The position numbers and the translations under genes are program-made. 64,000 nt of DNA, taken from assembly GCA_035293985.1 (NCBI GenBank), contig DATGLS010000032.1, positions 248,001-312,000 of the forward strand, given 5' to 3'. Positions 52,585-60,938 of the stretch are shown in pieces (within the stretch, counting starts at the first letter, position 1; each line of letters opens with the position of its first letter). Origin of the DNA: JAVDCA01 sp035293985 (lineage in GTDB: Bacteria; Pseudomonadota; Alphaproteobacteria; Rhizobiales; Xanthobacteraceae). The notes beneath the pieces were generated by a model. The model saw only the letters and a list, made by a program, of their open reading frames with translations. It searched no databases and was not told the DNA's origin.

Positions 52585-53070
52585 ATGTCGACCACCACCG
52601 CGGTCCGCCACAAGCGCGGCGGGCTCTATTTCGAGGATTTCGTCGTGGGCGAGCTCACCGAGCACCGCTACACCCGCACGGTCACGCAGATGGACAACAT
52701 GTTGTTCTCCAACATGACGCTCAACCCGCAGCCGCTGCACATCGACCGGCACTTCTGCGAGCAGGAGACCGAGTGGGGCCAGCCGCTGATGAACTCGCTG
52801 TTCACCCTCGGCCTGATGATCGGCATCCAGGTGTCGGACATGACGGTCGGCACCACCATCGCGAACCTCGGCATGACGGACGTGAAATTTCCTCACCCCC
52901 TGTTCGAAGGCGACACGGTCCACTGCACCACCGAGGTGCTGGCCAAGCGCGAGTCGAAATCGCGGCCCGGCGCCGGCATCGTCGAGTTCCACCACCGCTG
53001 CTACAACCAGGACAACAAGCTGGTCGCCGAGTGCAAGCGCAATGCGTTCATGCGCATGCGGCCAAAGTAG
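52585..53070 (+). CDS. MaoC-family dehydratase
   Basis: A 161-residue hot-dog-fold hydratase acting on an acyl-CoA. ATG 52585 follows GAAGGAGGCTTGAG. It opens GGLYFEDFVVGELTEHRYTRTVTQMDN; the hydratase motif is degenerate around NMTLNPQPLHIDRHF, with Asp/His of the active site in it. The following gene, 15 nt on, encodes a CitE-like lyase; together they resemble the mesaconyl-CoA hydratase/malyl-CoA-type lyase pairing, so C4-C5 dicarboxyl-CoA metabolism is likely. Confidence 0.88.
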   Translation: MSTTTAVRHKRGGLYFEDFVVGELTEHRYTRTVTQMDNMLFSNMTLNPQPLHIDRHFCEQETEWGQPLMNSLFTLGLMIGIQVSDMTVGTTIANLGMTDVKFPHPLFEGDTVHCTTEVLAKRESKSRPGAGIVEFHHRCYNQDNKLVAECKRNAFMRMRPK

Positions 53071-53085
53071 CGTGCGGGACTTGCG

Positions 53086-53958
53086 ATGCGCTCATTTCTG
53101 TTCGTGCCGGCCGACGGCGGCAAGAAGCTCGACAAGGCGATGGCGAGCGGCGCCGACGCGCTGATCGTCGATCTCGAGGACTCGATCGCACCGGAGCGCA
53201 AGGAGCAGGCGCGCAAGCTCGCCGCCGCCTTTCTCGCGGAGACGATCGACCAGAGGTCGCGCCCGCGCCTGATCGTGCGCGTCAACAGCATCGCGACCGG
53301 CCTGATCGACGACGATCTCGATGCGGTGATCCCGGCGCGGCCGGATGCCATCCTGCTGCCCAAGGCGGAGGGCGGCGCCGCCGTCACGCATGCGGACGCG
53401 AAGATCGCCACTCGCGAGGCGATCGCCGGGCTCGAAGACGGCGCCGTCAAGGTCATCGCGATCGCGACCGAGACCGCGCAAGCGCTTTTCCTCGCCAGGA
53501 CCTATCGCGGGGCGAGCGCGCGGCTCACCGGGCTCACCTGGGGCGCCGAGGATCTTTCGGCCGAGCTCGGCGCCGAGGCGAACCGCGACGCCGCGGGGAA
53601 TTTTCTCGATCCCTACCGGCTCGCCCGCGTGCTCTGCCTCGCCGGCGCCGCTAACGCCGGGATCCCGGCGATCGACACCGTCTACGTCGATTTCCGCAAC
53701 GACGCCGGCCTGCGGCGCGAATGCGAAGAGGCCCGGCGCGACGGGTTCACGGCCAAGATGGCGATCCATCCGTCCCAGGTCGCGATCATCAACGACGTCT
53801 TCACGCCCAAGCCCGAGGCGATCGCCCGCGCCAAGGCGATCATCGCGGCCTTCGCGGCGGCGCCCGGCGCCGGCACGATCGGCATCGGCGGCGTGATGTA
53901 CGACCGGCCGCATTTGGCGCGGGCCCAGCGGCTGCTGGCGCAGGTGGGCGGAGGGTAA
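53086..53958 (+). CDS. HpcH/HpaI aldolase/citrate lyase beta-like CoA-ester lyase
   Basis: A 290-residue TIM-barrel lyase of the CitE family starting at ATG 53086. Typical elements are RSFLFVPADGGKKLDKA, the metal/CoA loop DALIVDLEDSIAPERK, RVNS, AILLPKAEG, and the metal-binding Glu/Asp in ATETAQAL and TWGAEDLSAELGA, ending with KMAIHPSQVAIIND. It probably cleaves or forms a malyl- or citramalyl-CoA-type ester with its MaoC neighbour. Its stop lies 1 nt from the stop of the convergent response-regulator gene. Confidence 0.9.
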   Translation: MRSFLFVPADGGKKLDKAMASGADALIVDLEDSIAPERKEQARKLAAAFLAETIDQRSRPRLIVRVNSIATGLIDDDLDAVIPARPDAILLPKAEGGAAVTHADAKIATREAIAGLEDGAVKVIAIATETAQALFLARTYRGASARLTGLTWGAEDLSAELGAEANRDAAGNFLDPYRLARVLCLAGAANAGIPAIDTVYVDFRNDAGLRRECEEARRDGFTAKMAIHPSQVAIINDVFTPKPEAIARAKAIIAAFAAAPGAGTIGIGGVMYDRPHLARAQRLLAQVGGG

Positions 53959-53959
53959 T

Positions 53960-54334
53960 TCAGCCGGCGCGCCTTGATCCTGCGGCGCTGCGCTCGAGCA
54001 GCGTCGCGACGGTCGCGCGCACCCGCTCGAAATCGTACGGCTTGGTGAGCGTCGGCGCGTCCTTGAAGCGCTCGGCGATGTGCCCGAACCCATGACCGGT
54101 CGCGAACACGAAGGGCACGTTGCGCACGCGCAGCGCATCGGCGATCGGAAAGCTGTCGTGGCCGTCGAGGCTCACGTCGAGAATGGCGCCATCGAGTTCT
54201 CCGTCCTCGATCAGCGCCAGAGCCTCCGCCGCGGAACCGGTCGGCCCTACGGTCTCGCACTTGAGTTCCGCCAGCCAATCCTCGACCAGCATGGCAATCA
54301 GCATCTCGTCTTCGACCACCAGAATTCGAGGCAT
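53960..54334 (-). CDS. Single-domain response regulator
   Basis: A 124-residue receiver without output domain. Acidic pocket VVEDE (6-10), phospho-acceptor Asp53 (AILDVSLDG), switch residue in FATGHG (78-82) and Lys98 (LTKPYD). ATG 54334 is standard. It is divergent from a hybrid histidine kinase gene 103 nt away and likely its cognate partner. It resembles Rhizobiales receivers that act on a kinase or another protein rather than DNA. Confidence 0.9.
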   Translation of the reverse strand: MPRILVVEDEMLIAMLVEDWLAELKCETVGPTGSAAEALALIEDGELDGAILDVSLDGHDSFPIADALRVRNVPFVFATGHGFGHIAERFKDAPTLTKPYDFERVRATVATLLERSAAGSRRAG

Positions 54335-54437
54335 ACGCGGTGCGGTCCAGCTGGGAAATCCTACGGGTGGCCCTCTACCATGGAATATCCCACATCGTAA
54401 GTGTAAAGAGGGCGGCGGCGATCACGGGGATGGACTG

Positions 54438-56342
54438 GTGCCTTTCATCGAGCTCGCACGCCTGGGACGCGGCGACGACATCCGTTTCACCCGCCGCAGC
54501 ATCGTCATCTTCGTGGCGAGCTGCCTGCTGCTCTGCGTCGTCGGCGCGGCGGTCGTCGAGCTCGCGTACCGCGAGGAGGAAGCCGAGGGCTGGGTCTCGC
54601 ATACGATCCAGGTGCGCCAGGAGGCACGCGAGCTGATGAGCACCGCGCTCAGCGCCGAAACCGGCGTGCGCGGCTTCCTGCTGACCGACGATCAGGCCTT
54701 CCTGACCCCCTACAAGACCGCGCTCGCACGGCTGCCCGAGCAGCTCGGCGAGCTGCGCCGGCTGGCCGCCGACAATCCGGCGCAACTGCACGCGCTCGAT
54801 CGGATCAATGAGAGCGTCACGGCGCTGCTCGGGGTGTACCGGCAGATGGTTACGCTCGAGTCCGCCGGGCAGCGCGCCCAGGCCGACGATCTCGTCAGGG
54901 TCCAGGCCGGCAAGAATTTGATGGACGACGTGCGCGCGCGGATCGACGCGTTTTCGGCGAGCGAATCGGAGTTGTTGCGCCAGCGTGAGGACGCGGCGCA
55001 GCGCATCCGCACCGCCCTCGTGGTCGGCGTCAATGTGGCGCTCGCGATGGTCATTGCGCTCGCGGTGTTCCTCGTTCGGATCACACTGCACTATGTGCGG
55101 CGGCTCGGCGACCGCACCACCGAGCTCGAGCTCGAGACCCGGCGCCGGCGCGAGTCGGAAGCGACCCTGGTGCAGGCGCTGAAGATGGAAGCGGTGGGCC
55201 AGCTCACCGGCGGTATCGCCCACGACTTCAACAACATGCTCACCATCATCATCGGCAATCTCGACACGATGAAGCGCCGCCTAAGCGAGGCGGGCGACGG
55301 GGCACGCGAGCTTGCGGCACGGCTTGCGCGCCCGATCGACATGGCGCTGCAAGGCGCGCACAGCGCCGGCGAGCTCACCCATCGCCTGCTCGCCTTCGCG
55401 CGCCGCCAGACGCTCGCGCCCGCCCCGGCCGACCTCAACCGGCTCGTCGCCGGCATGTCCGAGCTCCTGCGCCGCACCGTCGGCGAGGCGATCGCGATCG
55501 AGACGGTGCTCGCCGGCGGCCTCTGGCCGACGCTGGTCGACGCCAACCAGCTCGAGAACGTGGTGATCAACCTCGTGGTCAATGCGCGCGACGCCATGCC
55601 CAAGGGTGGCCGCGTGACGATCGAGACCGCCAATGCCTATCTCGACGAGGCCTATACGGCACGCTTCGGCGACATCGCGGCCGGTCAGTACGTGCTCCTG
55701 TCGGTGAGCGACACTGGCGGCGGCATTGCGCCGGACGTGCTGCCGCGCCTGTTCGAGCCCTTCTTCACCACCAAGGAAGGCGGCGAGGGCTCAGGGCTCG
55801 GCCTCGCTATGGTGCACGGCTTCGTCAAGCAGTCGGACGGGCACATCCGCATCTACAGCGAGGTCGGCCAGGGCACGACGGTGAAAATCTATCTGCCCCG
55901 CCTGATCAACGTCGAACCGGTGCTCGCGGTGCCGGCCGAGCTGCCGCCGGCGGATGCGGCCGCGCCGCGCGCTCGGGCGAACGAGACCGTGCTCGCCGTC
56001 GAGGACAACGACGCAGTGCGCCACTATGCGCGCACCGCGCTCGAGGACCTCGGCTACCGCGTGGTTGAGGCGCGCAGCGCCGACGAGGCGCTGCGGCTGA
56101 TCGAGAGCGGGACGCACGTCGACCTGCTCTTCACCGACGTGGTGCTGGGCAGCGGCCTCAATGGCCGCGAGCTCGCGGGCGAGATCACCCGGAAGGTCGC
56201 CGGCCTGCCGGTGCTGTTCACCACCGGCTACACCCGCAACGCCATCGTGCATCACGGCCGGCTCGATCCCGGCGTGCACCTGCTCGACAAGCCCTATACG
56301 CAGCAGGAGCTCGGCCGCAAGATTCGCGAGCTGCTGGGTTGA
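54438..56342 (+). CDS. CHASE3-type hybrid histidine kinase
   Basis: A 634-residue membrane sensor. I use GTG 54438, the last start before the first helix; upstream sequence shows no conserved coding. Helix 1 is about 18-38 and helix 2 about 190-215, bracketing a CHASE3-like sensor (ETGVRGFLLTDDQAFLTPY). Then come HisKA with His262 (GGIAHDFNNMLT), an HATPase domain (N box NLVVNARDAM, G boxes DTGGGI and GSGLGLAMV) and a C-terminal receiver with Asp567 (LLFTDVVLG). The divergent small receiver may be a second partner. Confidence 0.9.
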   Translation: MPFIELARLGRGDDIRFTRRSIVIFVASCLLLCVVGAAVVELAYREEEAEGWVSHTIQVRQEARELMSTALSAETGVRGFLLTDDQAFLTPYKTALARLPEQLGELRRLAADNPAQLHALDRINESVTALLGVYRQMVTLESAGQRAQADDLVRVQAGKNLMDDVRARIDAFSASESELLRQREDAAQRIRTALVVGVNVALAMVIALAVFLVRITLHYVRRLGDRTTELELETRRRRESEATLVQALKMEAVGQLTGGIAHDFNNMLTIIIGNLDTMKRRLSEAGDGARELAARLARPIDMALQGAHSAGELTHRLLAFARRQTLAPAPADLNRLVAGMSELLRRTVGEAIAIETVLAGGLWPTLVDANQLENVVINLVVNARDAMPKGGRVTIETANAYLDEAYTARFGDIAAGQYVLLSVSDTGGGIAPDVLPRLFEPFFTTKEGGEGSGLGLAMVHGFVKQSDGHIRIYSEVGQGTTVKIYLPRLINVEPVLAVPAELPPADAAAPRARANETVLAVEDNDAVRHYARTALEDLGYRVVEARSADEALRLIESGTHVDLLFTDVVLGSGLNGRELAGEITRKVAGLPVLFTTGYTRNAIVHHGRLDPGVHLLDKPYTQQELGRKIRELLG

Positions 56343-56547
56343 GCCTTATTCCGGGTGAATGTGGCGACGCGCGCAAGCGCCGTCGCGGGTTCCATTCGCG
56401 CGAATTTGCGACGACCCAGCCAATTCAAAATCCTTCCCTTGGCGGACGTTCGTTCGGCGATGCATGCCGGATCGTGCGGGCGTGAAGCTGAGGATTGAAG
56501 TATGAGCACCCCGCGAGGTTGCGGGCCGCAATGGAGGGCATTGCGCG

Positions 56548-57414
56548 ATGATGGCGAATGATGTGGGTTCTGGCGATCTGCGCGGACTGGTGGAGCGGCC
56601 CGGTGCCAATGACGTGCCGTACGAGGATCCGTACCTGCCGGGCCGGCCTCTCCTCCTGCGGGCCGCGCGTCCGCACCGCTATGCGCCCGACACTCCCGTG
56701 CTGTTCGTGCACCATGGCGTGCGGCGCAACGGCGGCGACTATCGCGACTATTGGCTGCCGCTCGTCGACGCCGCGCAGCTTCTCGTCATCGTTCCGGAAT
56801 TCTCATCGTCGGCCTTTCCGGAGGCAGCCTGGTACAATTTCGGCAACCGCGTCGACGAGGATGGGCGGCCGAAACCGCGCACCGAATGGACCTACGGCGT
56901 GCCTGAACGCGTGTTCGCGGCGTTGCGGCAGCAAGGCGTCACCTCAGCCCGACGCTACGGATCGTTCGGCCACTCGGCGGGCGGACAGTTCGTCCATCGC
57001 ATGGTCTCGCTCGGCTTTCGCGATCGCATCAGCTTGGCGGCGACCGCGAATGCCGGAACCTATGCGATGCCCGACCGCGGCGTCGCCTTCCCGTACGGTC
57101 TCGGCGACACAGACGTCGATGACCCGGCATTGCGCGCGCTGCTCGCCTTCAGGCTGATGATATTTGCCGGCACCGCCGACATCGATACGGCGAGCGAGCA
57201 TTTTCCGCGCAACGAGCAGGCGATGCGGCAGGGGCCGACGCGCTACGCTCGGGCACATGCTTACCTCGCTGCAGCGCAAGAGGCAGCCCGCGCGCGCAAC
57301 ATCGCGTGCAATTGGACGATCACCGAGGTGCCTGATGTCGGCCACGACGGCGAGAAGATGTCCGCCGCAGCTGCTCCCATTCTTGCAGCGGCGCTGCACG
57401 AAGCCGAGCGATAA
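56548..57414 (+). CDS. Alpha/beta-hydrolase-fold esterase (PHB depolymerase-like)
   Basis: A 288-residue protein with the Ser nucleophile in GHSAGG (about residue 140) and a His in PDVGHDGEKM near the end; the HHG segment (FVHHGVRRNG) would form the oxyanion hole. ATG 56548 follows GGAGGGCATTGCGCG. No signal peptide is seen, so it is probably cytoplasmic. The closest pattern is of LpqC/PHB depolymerase-like esterases; substrate unknown. Confidence 0.82.
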   Translation: MMANDVGSGDLRGLVERPGANDVPYEDPYLPGRPLLLRAARPHRYAPDTPVLFVHHGVRRNGGDYRDYWLPLVDAAQLLVIVPEFSSSAFPEAAWYNFGNRVDEDGRPKPRTEWTYGVPERVFAALRQQGVTSARRYGSFGHSAGGQFVHRMVSLGFRDRISLAATANAGTYAMPDRGVAFPYGLGDTDVDDPALRALLAFRLMIFAGTADIDTASEHFPRNEQAMRQGPTRYARAHAYLAAAQEAARARNIACNWTITEVPDVGHDGEKMSAAAAPILAAALHEAER

Positions 57415-57646
57415 CGGCCATGACTCGCCGTAGAAGACCGTCGATCAAAAAGCAAAAGAGTAAAGTGGTGCTCCGTTGCTGCGGAATCGGGACACTCGCG
57501 CGTGTTCCAGCCGCGGAACTCGGCGCGCGCAATTCATCATCGGCAATTCTGGGGACAACATGCGCAGCGCGCAGCGTTCTCGCTGCGCCGCGATTCAATT
57601 CTGTTATCGTGATGATGGGGATCATGCACTGGGGGAATCGACGACA

Positions 57647-58015
57647 ATGAGACGTAGTGCTGCGTTGCTCACGCTCGGGTTCATCATCGCTTGCTGCCCG
57701 GCCATGGCGAAATCGCATCATGGCCGCTACGTGCACCGCTACGATGTGCACCACTACGCGGCTCGCGCCGTCCATCACCATGCGAGCCTCGCTCATCGCA
57801 ACCACCTCGGCACCCACCTCGCCGAGCACGCCGACGTCGCGCCTCACGTCGCCACCTCGAATGGGACCATTTCGCATTCCGGCATCACGTGCGAGATGGT
57901 GCGCGCCTATGTGGCGCAGGTGGGATTGGCGCAGGCGGCCGCAATGGCGCAATCCGCCGGGATCACCGCGTCCGAGAAAGACCGCGCGAGGCGCTGCCTC
58001 GAGCAGAAGAGCTGA
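57647..58015 (+). CDS. Small exported protein, His-rich N-terminus
   Basis: A 122-residue protein starting at ATG 57647 with signal peptide MRRSAALLTLGFIIACCPAMA. The first half of the mature chain is His/Tyr-rich (KSHHGRYVHRYDVHHYAAR). The second half is a conserved-looking helical module (SGITCEMVRAYVAQVGLAQA, GITASEKDRARRCL) with two Cys that could form a disulfide. Similar modules occur in short rhizobial proteins; function unknown. Confidence 0.72.
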   Translation: MRRSAALLTLGFIIACCPAMAKSHHGRYVHRYDVHHYAARAVHHHASLAHRNHLGTHLAEHADVAPHVATSNGTISHSGITCEMVRAYVAQVGLAQAAAMAQSAGITASEKDRARRCLEQKS

Positions 58016-58190
58016 TCTGCGCGCATCGTCGTAGACGGCGGCGCGGGCTGCGTGTCGCCTTCTATTCGCGCGTCGCTCGGCAATGCGATGCGGCGGCAAG
58101 AAACGGAGTTCGTCTTGCCCGCTTGATAGCTATCTCCGAGGTGTCACCGACAGATGCCGGTGACGCCCATCCTCGAACGGAGAGAGCTCC

Positions 58191-58643
58191 ATGAGCAAGC
58201 AAGACGACAACAAGGCCATCGTCGGCCGGTGGTTCACGCATTTCTGGGGCAAGACCTGCGATCTGGCGATCGTCGATGAGCTCGCCGCCCCCGACATGCT
58301 GCTGCAATATTCGCTGCATGCGCCGCGCCGCGGCCGCGCCGACATCAAGGCGTTCATGACCGACTTCCGCAACGCCTTCCCGGATCTGGAGTTCTGGGGC
58401 ACCGCCGACCTCATCGCGGAAGGCGACTACGTCGTCGGCCGCTGGGAGGGCGGCGGCACGCATACGGGGCCGGCATTCGGCGATTTTTTGGTCGGCGCGT
58501 TGCCGGCCGCAACGGGACGCAAGATGCACTTCACCGGCACCACGGTCCTGCGCGTGCAGAACGGCAAGATCGTCGAGGAGATCGGCCTCGACGACGGCGT
58601 GACGGCTCTCACCCAGCTCGGTCTGCTCAAGAACGCCGCCTGA
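58191..58643 (+). CDS. SnoaL-like/ester cyclase family protein
   Basis: A 150-residue NTF2-fold protein starting at ATG 58191 behind CGGAGAGAGCTCC. It shows the SnoaL layout: MSKQDDNKAIVGRWFTHFWG, then ADIKAFMTDFRNAFPDLEFW, YVVGRWEGGGTHTGPA and ENGKIVEEI-like VQNGKIVEEIGLDD. Members include cyclases, isomerases and ligand-binding proteins, so activity cannot be told. It is monocistronic, ending at a strong terminator. Confidence 0.85.
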   Translation: MSKQDDNKAIVGRWFTHFWGKTCDLAIVDELAAPDMLLQYSLHAPRRGRADIKAFMTDFRNAFPDLEFWGTADLIAEGDYVVGRWEGGGTHTGPAFGDFLVGALPAATGRKMHFTGTTVLRVQNGKIVEEIGLDDGVTALTQLGLLKNAA

Positions 58644-58684
58644 CAAGGCGCCATTGCGCCGTCCGGCGGCGCAGCAGCTGGAAG

Positions 58685-58713
58685 GCCCGCGCGGTGAACG
58701 CGCGGGCTTTTTT
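58685..58713 (+). terminator. Rho-independent terminator after the SnoaL-like gene
   Basis: GCCCGCGC/GCGCGGGC stem with a seven-base loop (58685-58707) and six T directly after. Confidence 0.95.
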
Positions 58714-58825
58714 CTAAATCGCTTTTCCAGCTTGCAAAAGCAAAGAGCGGAGTGAGCGAGCGCGACGTGATGGCTATGCTGATGATCAAGACATCACAGG
58801 AGCAACGACCCTACGACACCGCGGC

Positions 58826-59416
58826 TCACGTCTTCGGCGGCTCTTCGTCCTTGTCGCCGTACACCTGCGCGGGATCGAACAGCTTCTCGCCGTTGCGGAA
58901 GTCGAGGATCAGCCGGCGCAAATCCGTCTGCTTGAGCGGGACCGCGCGGTAGAAGCAGCTCGCGCGGCCGGTATGGCAGGCCCCGGCGCCGATCTGCTCG
59001 ACGCGGAGCCAAAGCGCGTCCTGGTCGCAGTCGACCCGCATCTCGACGATGCGCTGGACGTGGCCCGAGGTCTCGCCCTTCTTCCAAAGCTTCTGGCGCG
59101 AGCGGCTGTAGAACCAGGCTTCGCCGCTCTGGATCGTCTTCGCCAGCGCCTCGGGGTTCATATGCGCGACCATCAGCACCTCGGCCGACCAGGCGTCGGT
59201 GACGACGCAGGTGATGAGACCATCGGCATCGAATTTGGGCGCGAACAGCCGGCCCTCCTCGACCTGCTCGGACGTGGCGCGCGGCGCGAAGATCGAGGTT
59301 TCCGACACGGTCGTCACGGGAGCTGTCACGGCTGCTGGGGTTTCGCGAGAATCAGTGGCGGGCGCCGGCTCGCGCCCGAGCATTCGACCGAACAAGGATC
59401 CAGGGCCTGTCGCCAT
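58826..59416 (-). CDS. hisI: Phosphoribosyl-AMP cyclohydrolase (HisI), N-terminally extended
   Basis: A 196-residue enzyme of histidine synthesis that opens the adenine ring of PR-AMP. The HisI core starts near residue 48: FDADGLITCVVTDAWSAEVLMVAHMN, AWFYSRSRQKLWKKGETSGHVQ, VDCDQDALWLRVEQIGAGACHTGRASCF, with the zinc Cys ligands visible. The first 45 residues are Thr/Ala-rich and unusual for the family. ATG 59416 is the only start before them; an internal start is possible but not obvious. It is 43 nt from folE. Confidence 0.92.
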   Translation of the reverse strand: MATGPGSLFGRMLGREPAPATDSRETPAAVTAPVTTVSETSIFAPRATSEQVEEGRLFAPKFDADGLITCVVTDAWSAEVLMVAHMNPEALAKTIQSGEAWFYSRSRQKLWKKGETSGHVQRIVEMRVDCDQDALWLRVEQIGAGACHTGRASCFYRAVPLKQTDLRRLILDFRNGEKLFDPAQVYGDKDEEPPKT

Positions 59417-59459
59417 TCGATCCTGCGCCCGTGTGAGCCGGCGCGCGTGCCGCGCCTCT

Positions 59460-60110
59460 TTAGCGCGGCGGGCTGCGCACCAGCGTGATGAAGCGAGCCT
59501 GCTCGGCCGGGTCGTCGCGGAAGAGGCCGGTGAACTGGCTGGTGATCGTACGCGCGCCCGGCTTCTCGGCGCCGCGCAGCGACATGCAGGTATGCTCGGC
59601 CTCGAGCATCACGGCGACGCCGCGCGGCTTCAAGACCTCATCGATCGCTGTGATGATCTGCGAGTTGAGATGCTCCTGCGTCTGCAGCCGGCGCGCATAG
59701 ACGTCGATCAGCCGCGCGATCTTGGAGAGCCCGACCACGCGCTCGACCGGCAGGTAGGCGACATGGGCCTTGCCGACGAACGGCATGATGTGGTGCTCGC
59801 AATGGGAATAGAACGGGATGTCGCGCACCAGCACGAGGTCGTCGTAGGTGCCGATCTCCGAGAAGGTGCGGTCGAGCACGTCGACCGGCGACGCATGATA
59901 GCCGCCGAACAGCTCGTCGTACGCAGACACCACCCGGCGCGGTGTGTCGAGCAGGCCCTCGCGCGAGGGATCGTCGCCCGCATAGGCGATCAGCGTGCGC
60001 ACGGCGGCTTCCGCCTCGGCGCGGCTCGGCCGCCGGCCGGACGGCTGGGTCTCGGCGCGGATATCGGCAGGCAAAGCCGGATTGTCATGCGTCTTGGTTA
60101 CGGCGTCCAT
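59460..60110 (-). CDS. folE: GTP cyclohydrolase I
   Basis: A 216-residue FolE1 enzyme that makes dihydroneopterin triphosphate for folate. ATG 60110 gives a 38-residue polar leader then EAAVRTLIAYAGDDPSREGLLDTPRRV. The zinc site is FYSHCEHHIMPF with Cys later in EHTCMSLRGAEK. The preceding in-frame stretch to 60206 is not conserved. Same strand as hisI and likely co-transcribed; its promoter lies in the gap to the NifU-like gene. Confidence 0.95.
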   Translation of the reverse strand: MDAVTKTHDNPALPADIRAETQPSGRRPSRAEAEAAVRTLIAYAGDDPSREGLLDTPRRVVSAYDELFGGYHASPVDVLDRTFSEIGTYDDLVLVRDIPFYSHCEHHIMPFVGKAHVAYLPVERVVGLSKIARLIDVYARRLQTQEHLNSQIITAIDEVLKPRGVAVMLEAEHTCMSLRGAEKPGARTITSQFTGLFRDDPAEQARFITLVRSPPR

Positions 60111-60391
60111 GGACGGGTCGCTCCGTTCGACCGAAACCGCGGAAGTGCCGGGTTCCGGGTGTGTCACCGGGCGCGTCCTAGCGCCTCGCTGGATTAAGAA
60201 CACCACATGGCAAGCGAGATCATCAATTCACGCAATGCCATATGCGCAATGCGCATGGCACGTCGGGCGACGCGCCATGGTCCCCGCCGCAAGGCCCCTT
60301 TCAGCCCCGGTCTTCGGACCCCTATATATTTGTCTAGGCCGGGGCAACAATCAACACCTTGCCGGGCCGTCCGAAAAGCCGTTCGATTGCC

Positions 60392-60847
60392 ATGCTGAAT
60401 GACGTCTACAACCGCCGGATCCTGGAACTGGCCGGCAATATCCCCCGCCTTGGCCGGCTTTCCGCGCCGGATGCGAGCGCCACCGCCCATTCCAAGCTGT
60501 GCGGCTCGACCGTCACGGTCGACCTCAAGATGGAAGGCGATACGGTCACGGATTTTGCCCATGAGGTGAAGGCCTGCGCTTTGGGCCAGGCCTCGTCCTC
60601 GATCATGGCGCGGCATGTGATCGGCGCCAAAGCCGCCGAGCTGCGGACGCTACGCGAGAAGGTGCGCCGGATGCTCAAGGAGAACGGCAGCCCGCCGACC
60701 GAGGAGCGCTGGACCGATATCGCGGTGCTCGAGCCTGTGCGTGACTACAAGGCGCGCCACGCCTCGACGCTGCTCACTTTCGACGCGGTGGTCTCGGCGA
60801 TCGACCAGATCGAGCAGAGGCGCGGCGCGGCCCCCGCGGCTTCGTAG
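60392..60847 (+). CDS. NifU/IscU-like iron-sulfur scaffold protein
   Basis: A 151-residue protein of the IscU fold starting at ATG 60392 (MLNDVYNRRILELAGNI). Cys37 (SKLCGST) and Cys62 (VKACALGQ) are present; at the third ligand site the sequence is R122-H123-A124, so only His remains. This RHAS version is common in alphaproteobacterial homologues. It may bind or transfer Fe-S clusters; not a complete classical IscU. Divergent from folE. Confidence 0.87.
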   Translation: MLNDVYNRRILELAGNIPRLGRLSAPDASATAHSKLCGSTVTVDLKMEGDTVTDFAHEVKACALGQASSSIMARHVIGAKAAELRTLREKVRRMLKENGSPPTEERWTDIAVLEPVRDYKARHASTLLTFDAVVSAIDQIEQRRGAAPAAS

Positions 60848-60938
60848 GGCGAAGGCGCGTGGCGCCGTGCTCACGCTGGTCCTCAAGCCGACGGACCTCG
60901 ATGGTGCGCACGCTTCGCTTTGCGCATCCTACGATTCA
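60848..60938. repeat. Imperfect inverted repeat at the NifU-like/COG3904 junction
   Basis: TCGTAGGGCGAAGGCGCG near 60842 and GCACGCTTCGCTTTGCGC with ATCCTACGA near 60926 are loosely complementary; repeats with the word GTAGGATGCGCAAAGCG are common in this group. Placed between convergent stops. Confidence 0.5.

Noticed and set aside
57420..57650. 76-codon basic ORF after the esterase gene
   Set aside because: It starts 6 nt after the stop with Arg/Lys-rich sequence, but later residues look random and no ribosome site is clear.
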